Source of the DNA: Stenotrophomonas maltophilia | GTDB lineage: Bacteria > Pseudomonadota > Gammaproteobacteria > Xanthomonadales > Xanthomonadaceae | Length of the DNA: 64,000 nt | Direction: 5' to 3' | NCBI RefSeq assembly: GCF_039555535.1 | Contig: NZ_CP154630.1 | Location: 1,377,001-1,441,000 of the forward strand | Part shown: positions 7,418 to 14,163 of the stretch, in pieces | Layout of the letters: each line of letters begins with the position of its first letter | Position numbering within the stretch: position 1 is the first letter of the stretch | Translations under genes and position numbers: made by a program | The notes under the pieces: model-generated | Seen by the model: the letters and a program-made list of their open reading frames with translations, nothing else | Told to the model about the DNA's origin: nothing | Database searches by the model: none

Positions 7418-7804
7418 TCAGGTGGAAGGGGAGGAAAGCGCCCAGGCATCGGCCTGGCGCAGGTAGTCCTGCCGCTCGCGGCGGCAGTCATCGCCGCCCA
7501 TCGAAAACTGGCGGCAGATCGCCGGGCGCTGCGAATAGATCGTGCAGCGCAGGTGATAGGGATCGATCGCCGCGCACCAGCCTTCCTCGTTGCGCGCCAT
7601 CACGGCACGGCCGTGCGCGTCGCGCGAGAGGAACTGGCCGGGCACGTGGTCGCCGGGCTGCAGCAGCACGGGCAACCGGCAACAGACCGCGTCACAACGG
7701 CGGCAGTCGATGGGTGCAGGTGCTGCGTCAGGTTGTAAGGCCTCAGGGGCCTGGCGGGTGCCCAAAGCGGGTCTCGATGGCGGCTCCGGTAGTACGCGGA
7801 CCAT
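7418..7804 (-). CDS. YkgJ-family cysteine-cluster protein
   Basis: This 128-residue protein starts at an ATG. Conserved cysteines are CRRCDAVCCR, then WCAAI, RCTIY, RPAICRQF and DDCRRE, the pattern of the YkgJ/Flagellin N-methylase-like family thought to bind zinc or an Fe-S cluster. It is cytoplasmic. Precise function unknown. It is upstream of the 60-residue gene. Confidence 0.85.
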   Translation of the reverse strand: MVRVLPEPPSRPALGTRQAPEALQPDAAPAPIDCRRCDAVCCRLPVLLQPGDHVPGQFLSRDAHGRAVMARNEEGWCAAIDPYHLRCTIYSQRPAICRQFSMGGDDCRRERQDYLRQADAWALSSPST

Positions 7805-7940
7805 GAACGAGCCAGGAAGGCATGGCCGCTAGGCCCGCAGGGCGGGCCAGGCTGCACCGTGGACACACACCGGCGTGGCCGGTGGAAGGTGCAGCTGGGA
7901 TCTAGCCGACCAAGAGTAACTTAGACCGCGTAACGTTTTG

Positions 7941-9302
7941 TTAATCCTGGCTGGCTGCCGCCAGTGCCAGACCCTGGACCACGCCCAGCGAGGGCTCGCC
8001 CTGGACCATGCGGGCGCCCGGGAAGGCCTCGGCCACGGCCTGGCGCAGGTAGCCTGCACGGGACATGCCGCCGGTCAGGAACACCGCATCCGGATCGCCA
8101 CCGATGTCGCTGCGGACCTGGGCCAGCAGTTCGCGGATCTGCTCAAGGTAGCCATGGGCGGCGGCGGCCAGGCCGTCGGCGCTGCTGTCGGCATGCAGAT
8201 CGCGGGCGATGTAGTCCAGCGTGCTGCGGTGCTCGCTGGCAGCGCTCAGGGCGATCTTGGCGCGTTCGACATCGCGGTACAGGCGGGCGGTATTGCCGGT
8301 GTCCTGCAGCGCCTGCAGGCGGTCGCCCCACGGTGCGTCCACATGGTCGTACTTGTGCAGGCGGAACTCGCGCTGGCGGGTCATGTCCTGCACAGTGGCC
8401 GCTTCCACATAGTGGTGGGCCGGCACGCGGGTGATGCCGCGGCCGAACAGCGGCATGTAGCTGGACAGGCTCAGCGCCAGGTCGATGTCGGTACCGCCGC
8501 GGGCGATACCCCAGGCACGGTGGATGCGCGGGGCATCGTCCCCGCCGACTTCGGCATGCGCGATATCGGTGGTTCCGCCGCCGATGTCGACGATCACCGC
8601 CTGGTGCCGCTCGCGGCTTTCGGCGTGGTAGTGCATGGCCGCCGCGGCGGGTTCTTCGAGGAAATCGATCTGGTCGAAGCCGGCCTGGGTGGCGGCCTCG
8701 CGCAGGATGTCCAGCGCCTGGTCGTTGCCGGCCGCGCCGATCGAGCTGCGGAACTGCACCGGGCGCCCGAGCAGGGCCGAGCGCAGCGGTTGGCCGAGCT
8801 GGGCGCTGGCGGTCAGGCGGATGTGTTCGAGGATGTGCGCGGCGATGCCGGTGATGGTCTGCTTGGCGCGTGGGTGCAGGTTGTAGCCGAGCATCGACTT
8901 CGGGCTCTGCACCAGGTTGCCTTCGTGTTCCTCGAAATAGGCTTCCAGCGCTTCGTCGCCGTAGACCGCGTTCTGCAGCAGGTCGCTGGCGCTGCGTTCC
9001 TGGCCGGCGCGGGCCTCCATCCATTCACGGCGCAGGGCGCGCAGGGCTTCACGGCGCAGCGCCTGCGGCGTGCGTTCCTGGCCGGCGGCACGGGCTGCAC
9101 GCGCGGCGCTGTCGATCATCTGCTGCAGCTGGTGTTCCTGGCCGTCATCGAGCTGGAAGTCGTCCGGGTCGGGCACCACGCCAGGGAAGTACACGCTGGT
9201 GCGGAACTGCTCGGCGTCGCCGAAACGGATCGGCAGCAGCTTCCCCTCATGCACGATGGCGGCGGCGGAGTTGCTGGTACCGAAGTCGATGCCGAGGCGC
9301 AT
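7941..9302 (-). CDS. yegD: Hsp70-family chaperone-like ATPase YegD
   Basis: The 453-residue protein starts at an ATG (MRLGIDFGTSNSAAAI), which contains the phosphate-1 loop of the actin/Hsp70 ATPase fold. Further ATPase motifs are EEPAAAAMHYHA and VIVDIGGGTTDIAH (phosphate-2) and VFLTGGMSRAGYLRQ near the end (adenosine). The protein ends right after the nucleotide-binding domain, so the peptide-binding domain of DnaK is absent, as in E. coli YegD (450 residues). Clients and partners are unknown. It is divergent from the YjdM gene. Confidence 0.92.
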   Translation of the reverse strand: MRLGIDFGTSNSAAAIVHEGKLLPIRFGDAEQFRTSVYFPGVVPDPDDFQLDDGQEHQLQQMIDSAARAARAAGQERTPQALRREALRALRREWMEARAGQERSASDLLQNAVYGDEALEAYFEEHEGNLVQSPKSMLGYNLHPRAKQTITGIAAHILEHIRLTASAQLGQPLRSALLGRPVQFRSSIGAAGNDQALDILREAATQAGFDQIDFLEEPAAAAMHYHAESRERHQAVIVDIGGGTTDIAHAEVGGDDAPRIHRAWGIARGGTDIDLALSLSSYMPLFGRGITRVPAHHYVEAATVQDMTRQREFRLHKYDHVDAPWGDRLQALQDTGNTARLYRDVERAKIALSAASEHRSTLDYIARDLHADSSADGLAAAAHGYLEQIRELLAQVRSDIGGDPDAVFLTGGMSRAGYLRQAVAEAFPGARMVQGEPSLGVVQGLALAAASQD

Positions 9303-9445
9303 GGGGAGTTCCGGGGGCGATCAGGGGCCGCGCACTCTGCTGCAGTTCGCGACCGACTGCAAGTTCCAGCGTCATGGCTGCTCCAGCTGCGGCCATGGCG
9401 GCGGCCGGGCATCTGCCAGGGAACTGGGGCCCCGGACCGGGCGGT

Positions 9446-9451
9446 TACAAT
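9446..9451 (+). promoter_or_regulatory. Candidate -10 box for yjdM
   Basis: TACAAT lies 33 bp upstream of the ATG at 9485 in the 182 bp divergent gap with yegD. I see no clear -35 element. Confidence 0.3.
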
Positions 9452-9484
9452 GGCCGCTGTTGATTCACTTTGAGGTACTTGCCG

Positions 9485-9820
9485 ATGTCGTCCGTTCCCG
9501 CCTGCCCGCAGTGCACCCTGGAAAACACCTATGCCGATGGCGCGCTGTGGATCTGCGCCGATTGCGGTTTCGAATGGACCGCCGAGGAAAGCGCCGGTTC
9601 GACCCTGATCGTGCGTGACAGCAACGGCAATACCCTGCAGGCCGGGGACACCGTCACCGTGATCAAGGACCTGAAGGTGAAGGGGTCTTCGATCCCGCTC
9701 AAGCAGGGCACCGTGATCCGCAACATCCGCCTGGTCGAAGATGATGCCGAGCACATCGAAGGCAACTCGGACAAGATCAAGGGCCTGGTCCTGAAGACCT
9801 GCTTCCTCAAGAAGGCCTGA
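9485..9820 (+). CDS. yjdM: Zinc-ribbon protein YjdM (PhnA family)
   Basis: This 111-residue protein starts at an ATG (MSSVPACPQC). An N-terminal zinc ribbon has two CxxC pairs (CPQC... CADC). The C-terminal domain carries the family signature (TVTVIKDLKVKGSS, KQGTVIRNIRLVEDDAEHIEG). It was historically called PhnA or alkylphosphonate-utilisation protein, but the family is not needed for phosphonate use. Function unknown. It is convergent with the TPR gene, with only 6 bp between stops. Confidence 0.92.
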   Translation: MSSVPACPQCTLENTYADGALWICADCGFEWTAEESAGSTLIVRDSNGNTLQAGDTVTVIKDLKVKGSSIPLKQGTVIRNIRLVEDDAEHIEGNSDKIKGLVLKTCFLKKA

Positions 9821-9826
9821 TCGGTC

Positions 9827-10978
9827 TCAGCGCCTGGCCTGCTGCTGCGCGCGCCAGCGGGCCAGGCTGTCCAGCTTGGCCTGGTAGCGTGCCTGCTCCG
9901 GTGCACCGCCCAGAAGCTGCGCGCGGGTCAGTTCACGGTCGGCGCGCTCGAGCTGGCCGGACAGGAAATACACGCGCGCCAGTCCGAAGTGGAACTGGTG
10001 CGCGGTGTCATAGAGGCGCACGGCCTGCCGGTAGTAGCGGATGGCTTCGGCCAGCCTTCCGGCCTGCTCGGCCTGCGTGCCCAGCATGTACTGCGCGAAC
10101 GGGTCCTCACGCTGCACCGACTTCAGGCGTCGCTCCAGGGCCTTGGCCTGTGCCTCCAGCCCAAGCTGCCGATACAGCGCGCTGGCATTGGTCAGCGCTG
10201 CATCCTGGCGGCCGTCCAGGCGCAGGGCGCGGTCCAGTGCCTGCCGCGCCGCATCGGTGTCGCCCTCGCGGTTGTCGAGCACGCCCAGGTTGTTCCAGAC
10301 CGAGGGGAACGCGCGGTCCTGCACGACCGAGGCATCGAAGAACGCGCGGGCGCCGACGAGGTCTCCTTCGGCCATGCGTTCGGCACCACGATTGTTGTAG
10401 AAGTGGGCCAGTGCACGCGCGCGGCTGACCGGCTGCGGGCCGTGGCGGTCGTAGAGCACGTTGCGATCGAGGTCGACCGTGGCGTAACGCCCCGCGATCT
10501 CCACGCCTGCGTTGACGTGGCCCACGCTGTAGACCACGCCGGCGTCCTGGTCCTGGTACCAGGACACGACCTGGCCGACTTCCTGCACGCGGGCCTGGAT
10601 GCCAGCCTCACGCGCCAGTGCCACGAACATGAGCGTGAAGGCGAGGCAGTTGGCGCGGCGCTGCTGCCAGACTTCGCCCACGGTGTAGGTCGCGTTCGCG
10701 TCGTACTGCAGGTCCAGCCCCTGGCGGCCGAAGATCATTTCCACCAGGGCCTGCAGCCGCTGTTCGCGCGATGAACTGCGGTCCATCACCTGCGCCTGCA
10801 GCATCGCGCGCATTGCAGGAGGAATCGCGAAGACCTGTTCCGGCGAGGGAATCTCCACCGGGGTGATGCTTCCGATGGGCGGGATTGCATCGGTGCGCGG
10901 GTGGTCCTGTGCGCAGAGTGGCGCGGCCATCAAGGCGGCCAGGGCCAGGACGAAGATGCGGGCGGCAGGGCGGTACAT
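9827..10978 (-). CDS. Exported transglutaminase-like / TPR protein
   Basis: The start is an ATG at 10978 (MYRPAARIFVLALAAL...), giving 383 residues with a signal peptide ending near PLCAQ. The middle part has a transglutaminase-core Cys-His-Asp arrangement: RRANCLAFTLMFVALARE, then SVGHVNAGV, then ATVDLDRN. The C-terminal half has tandem TPR helices (WNNLGVLDNREGDTDAARQALDRAL; ASALYRQLGLEAQAKALERR; EAIRYYRQAVRLY). It is probably periplasmic. Its catalytic role is unproven. Confidence 0.8.
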   Translation of the reverse strand: MYRPAARIFVLALAALMAAPLCAQDHPRTDAIPPIGSITPVEIPSPEQVFAIPPAMRAMLQAQVMDRSSSREQRLQALVEMIFGRQGLDLQYDANATYTVGEVWQQRRANCLAFTLMFVALAREAGIQARVQEVGQVVSWYQDQDAGVVYSVGHVNAGVEIAGRYATVDLDRNVLYDRHGPQPVSRARALAHFYNNRGAERMAEGDLVGARAFFDASVVQDRAFPSVWNNLGVLDNREGDTDAARQALDRALRLDGRQDAALTNASALYRQLGLEAQAKALERRLKSVQREDPFAQYMLGTQAEQAGRLAEAIRYYRQAVRLYDTAHQFHFGLARVYFLSGQLERADRELTRAQLLGGAPEQARYQAKLDSLARWRAQQQARR

Positions 10979-11080
10979 GACAGTTCCCGGCAGCGGCGGG
11001 CGCTCCCGCCTGCAGCGAGTGTAGACCCGGCGGCGCCGCGCCGCAGTGACCGTTGGTCGGCGCGTGGCCGGCACGGCGTT

Positions 11081-11126
11081 TCATCCACAACCGATGTGGA
11101 CCAGCGCTCGACAAAGCTGTGGACAA
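11081..11126. promoter_or_regulatory. Cluster of DnaA-box-like 9-mers
   Basis: TCATCCACA (11081-11089), TGGTCCACA on the minus strand (11103-11095) and TTGTCCACA on the minus strand (11126-11118) differ from TTATCCACA by 1, 2 and 1 bases. They sit in the 240 bp divergent gap between the TPR and HD-domain genes. TCCACA-N4-TGTGGA also makes a dyad. The rest of this gap shows nothing else I can name. Confidence 0.3.
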
Positions 11127-11218
11127 CCGCGTCCAGGCCTCACCGGGCAAGCGTTGTGAGCGCGTGGTGAAAAAACAACCAGCTTGCCGCAGGGCAGCGC
11201 AGGCGCGATGATCCGGGC

Positions 11219-11821
11219 ATGGATTTCTCTCCGCTGACGCTGGCTCCAGCGCAGTGGCAGGCGCTGCAGGACAGCTACGCAACGCCGCCCCGCGCCTACC
11301 ACCACTTCGGACACGTACGCGCGGTGCTGCAGCACTGCCAGGACGTGGCTGACGGCCCGGGCTGGCAGGGGCCCGCCGAGGTGTACCTGGCCGTGCTCTA
11401 CCACGACGCGATCTATGTGGCGGGGCGCAAGGACAACGAAGTGCGTTCGGCGGCGCTGGCCCTGCAGGCGATCGCACGGGACCCGGAACTGGCCGGCGTC
11501 GACGCCGCGCGGGTCGAGCAGTTGATCCTGCTGACCGCCCACCATGGCGATCTGGGCCCAGACGACGTTGATGCCGAGGCGGCCCTGTTCCTGGACTGCG
11601 ACATGGCGATCCTGGCCGCACCCGAGCCGGTGTTCGCCGCTTACGATCGTGGCGTGGCCGAAGAGTACAAGGGGGTCGTGCCGGGCTTCCTGTACCGCGC
11701 CGGGCGTCGCCGTTTCCTGCAGGGGCTGCTGCGTGCGCCGCGCATCTTCCTCAGCGACTTCTTCCACCAGCGCCTGGACGCGGCCGCGCGGGAAAACCTG
11801 CGCCGGCAGCTGGCCCGCTGA
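11219..11821 (+). CDS. HD-domain family protein (predicted metal-dependent phosphohydrolase)
   Basis: The 200-residue protein starts at an ATG. His/Asp metal-site residues are visible in YHHFGHVRAVL, AVLYHDAIY, ILLTAHHGD and LDCDMAIL, in the order expected of HD-superfamily hydrolases. Database relatives often carry the misleading label NMDA receptor subunit. It is cytoplasmic. Substrate unknown. It is followed after 49 bp by a small cysteine-motif gene. Confidence 0.85.
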   Translation: MDFSPLTLAPAQWQALQDSYATPPRAYHHFGHVRAVLQHCQDVADGPGWQGPAEVYLAVLYHDAIYVAGRKDNEVRSAALALQAIARDPELAGVDAARVEQLILLTAHHGDLGPDDVDAEAALFLDCDMAILAAPEPVFAAYDRGVAEEYKGVVPGFLYRAGRRRFLQGLLRAPRIFLSDFFHQRLDAAARENLRRQLAR

Positions 11822-11870
11822 GCCGGCCCGGTACACTGGGGCCTGCTTCCACCGATTGCCGCTTCCGACT

Positions 11871-12044
11871 GTGTCCGTCCCTGATCCCGATCCCCGCCCG
11901 CTGCCCCCCGAAGAGCCCGGTCCCAACGAGTGCTGTGGCAGCGGTTGTCCGCTGTGCGTGCTGGATCTGTATGCCGATGAGCTGCAGCGCTATCGCAAGG
12001 CGCTGGCCGAATGGAAGGCACGGCATCCGGAGGCAACGCCATGA
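11871..12044 (+). CDS. Small oxidoreductase-like domain protein (57 aa)
   Basis: The start is a GTG at 11871 (VSVPDPDPRPLPPEEPG), giving 57 residues. The motif NECCGSGCPLCVLDLYADELQRY matches the short oxidoreductase-like domain (Pfam Oxidored-like). The Pro-rich N-terminus is typical. No catalytic role is established. Its stop overlaps the next ATG (ATGA), so it is translationally coupled to the DUF998 gene. Confidence 0.75.
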   Translation: MSVPDPDPRPLPPEEPGPNECCGSGCPLCVLDLYADELQRYRKALAEWKARHPEATP

Positions 12045-12658
12045 GCCGCGCACGCCCGGCGGCAGTGCTGGCACTGGTGGCGTTGCTGCTGTTCGTCGCC
12101 ACCGCGCTGTGGACCCAGTTCGCACGCAGCGATCTGGACTGGGTGCGGGCCACGCTCAGCCTCTACCTGCACGGGCCGTGGGGGTTGGCGCTGCGCGCTG
12201 CATACTGCCTGCTGGCGTTGGCCATCGCGGTTCTCGGCATTGCGCTGTATCGCGGCAGCATCGGCCCTCGGCGCAGTGCGGCGGCGCCGCTGTTGTTCAC
12301 TGTCTCTGCACTGGGGCTGGCGACGGTCGCCATCGGTGACAGCTGGTTGCCTGAAGCGACTCCGCTGCTTGCACCGTTCATCCATGGGGTGGCGGCCAAC
12401 ACCGCGTTCCTGTGTGCCAGCGTGGGCATGCTGCTGCAGGCCTGGTACCTGCGCCGTGAACCGGGCTGGCAATCCGCCGCCGGCCTGCTCTGGGGCTGGG
12501 CCTGGCTGGCGTTCGTACTGCTGTGGCTGCACGTGTTGTGGCGCGCCGGCCCGCCGCGCGGGCTGGGCCAGAAGGCGGTGATCGTCGTGATCGTGGGCTG
12601 GCTGTTGTACCTGGCCCTGGCGCTGTACCGGCGCAGCCGCCGTACCGCGGCCCACTGA
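12041..12658 (+). CDS. DUF998 integral membrane protein
   Basis: ATG at 12041 overlapping the previous stop; 205 residues. Six hydrophobic segments are apparent, starting with AAVLALVALLLFVATALW, consistent with DUF998 proteins. An unrelated-sequence second DUF998 protein occurs at 33683-34285. Function unknown. Confidence 0.8.
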   Translation: MSRARPAAVLALVALLLFVATALWTQFARSDLDWVRATLSLYLHGPWGLALRAAYCLLALAIAVLGIALYRGSIGPRRSAAAPLLFTVSALGLATVAIGDSWLPEATPLLAPFIHGVAANTAFLCASVGMLLQAWYLRREPGWQSAAGLLWGWAWLAFVLLWLHVLWRAGPPRGLGQKAVIVVIVGWLLYLALALYRRSRRTAAH

Positions 12659-12736
12659 ATCCCCAACGGCCTGCGCCGGTACGTGCCGTGCACGCGGCGG
12701 CGGCGTATCGTGTGCGCATTCCATCGGGGATGCGAT

Positions 12737-14083
12737 ATGAAGCGTGCAGGGCTGGGCAGGGCAATGGGTGTGGTTCTGGCGCTGGCAGCGCTGCCGGCAA
12801 TGGCGGCGGCCAACGTGCAGCAGTTCAGCCATGGGCGGTTCGAGCAGATTCCGGTACACATGCCGGCCGGTACGCCGCAGCGGGTGGTGATCTGGTTCCA
12901 TGAACCCACCGCCGGTGGTGATACCAGCCGCCTTCCGATCGAGGCCCTGCGTGCCGATGGCGCGATGGTCGCTGCGGTGGACATCGCGCACCTGCGCAGC
13001 GTGCTCAAGCGCGAGGGTGATCCGACCTGTTCGTTCGGTTCCGGCGACGTCGAGAACTTCTCGCGCTGGTTGCAGGCCTCCCTGCATCTGCCCGGCTACC
13101 ACCTGCCGCTGGTCGGTGGTGATGGCGAAGGCGCCGAGATGGCCTACACGCTGGCCGCACAGGCCGACACCCAAGTGTTCGCTGGCCTGCTGACCACCGG
13201 CTTCTGCCCGGAGCACAGCCACGAGCGCATGGTCTGCGGCGACGGTGTGAAGCACAACAAGCTGCAGCCTGCCGAGTTGAATTTCCCGTGGCTGAGCGCC
13301 GCCGGCGACCATGGCTGCAAGGTTGGCGAGGCCAGCCGCTTCGTGCAGCAGGTGGCGATGGCACGCGAGTTCAAGCGCACCGCACGCGGCGATGCTTCAC
13401 CGGGCCTGGTGGCGGCGGCGCGGGTGATGGGCGCGCAGGTGGGCGTCAGCCTGGCACCGCCTCCGGCCGCGCTGAAGGGCCTGCCCGTGGTGGAGGTGCC
13501 TGCCGCCGGTAATGGCGACACGCTGGCCGTGTTCGTTTCCGGCGATGGCGGCTGGGCCGGCCTGGACAAGGACGTGGCATCGTCGCTCAACGAGCATGGC
13601 GTGGCCGTGGTCGGCATCGACTCGCTGCGCTACTTCTGGAGCGAGCGCACGCCGAAGGGCTTCGCCACTGACCTGCAGAAGATCATCGATCACTACCGCC
13701 AGCAGTGGCATCGCGACAAGGTGATGCTGATTGGTTTCTCGCAGGGCGCCGACGTGCTGCCGGCCACCGTCAACCAGCTTGATGCCGGCACCCGTGACGC
13801 GCTGGACCGTATCGTGCTGCTGTCGGTGGGCAGGAAGGCTGACTTCGAATTCCATGTCAGCAACTGGCTGGGGGGGGGCGGCGACGGCCTGCCGATCGCG
13901 CCGGAAGTGGCGAAGCTGCCGGCGGCGAAGACCCTCTGCGTGTATGGCGACAAGGATGACGACGCGCTGTGCCCCGGCCTGCCGGCCAACGACGGCGTGC
14001 AGAAGGTGAAGCTGCCGGGCGACCATCACTTCAATGGTGATTACGACCGCCTGGCCGAAGTGATCCTCAAGGGCGGCGCGTAA
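12737..14083 (+). CDS. AcvB/VirJ-family exported hydrolase (probable aminoacyl-phosphatidylglycerol hydrolase)
   Basis: The 448-residue protein starts at an ATG, with a signal peptide ending near PAMAAA. The N-terminal half is the AcvB-specific domain. The C-terminal half is an alpha/beta hydrolase of VirJ type, with the nucleophile elbow IGFSQGADVLP (Ser335) and a late histidine in PGDHHFNGDY. Homologues in Agrobacterium (AcvB) and Pseudomonas (PA0919) hydrolyse lysyl- or alanyl-phosphatidylglycerol in the periplasm. The gene converges on mprF, the predicted synthase, which supports that role. A run of nine G at 13870-13878 (codons near 378) lies between the nucleophile and the terminal histidine. 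Confidence 0.88.
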   Translation: MKRAGLGRAMGVVLALAALPAMAAANVQQFSHGRFEQIPVHMPAGTPQRVVIWFHEPTAGGDTSRLPIEALRADGAMVAAVDIAHLRSVLKREGDPTCSFGSGDVENFSRWLQASLHLPGYHLPLVGGDGEGAEMAYTLAAQADTQVFAGLLTTGFCPEHSHERMVCGDGVKHNKLQPAELNFPWLSAAGDHGCKVGEASRFVQQVAMAREFKRTARGDASPGLVAAARVMGAQVGVSLAPPPAALKGLPVVEVPAAGNGDTLAVFVSGDGGWAGLDKDVASSLNEHGVAVVGIDSLRYFWSERTPKGFATDLQKIIDHYRQQWHRDKVMLIGFSQGADVLPATVNQLDAGTRDALDRIVLLSVGRKADFEFHVSNWLGGGGDGLPIAPEVAKLPAAKTLCVYGDKDDDALCPGLPANDGVQKVKLPGDHHFNGDYDRLAEVILKGGA

Positions 14084-14093
14084 AGCGGAGGGC

Positions 14094-14114
14094 GTGCGAA
14101 CCAACGGTTCGCAC
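14094..14114. repeat. GTG...CAC palindrome
   Basis: GTGCGAACC-AAC-GGTTCGCAC is a perfect 9 bp stem in the 80 bp gap between the convergent acvB-like and mprF genes. Hairpins of the same plan but different stem bases are at 3989-4009 and 21474-21493. A second small hairpin (CGCCGGGC/GCCCGGCG) follows at about 14135-14153. Confidence 0.75.
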
Positions 14115-14163
14115 CCACCAGAGCGAGCCGGTTGCGCCGGGCCATGCCCGGCGGGTCGGGGCG

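Noticed and set aside
13870..13878. The G9 run as a sequencing or assembly error
   Set aside because: With nine G the frame is open to a normal C-terminus with the expected histidine, so the length given is consistent; a length error would break the gene.
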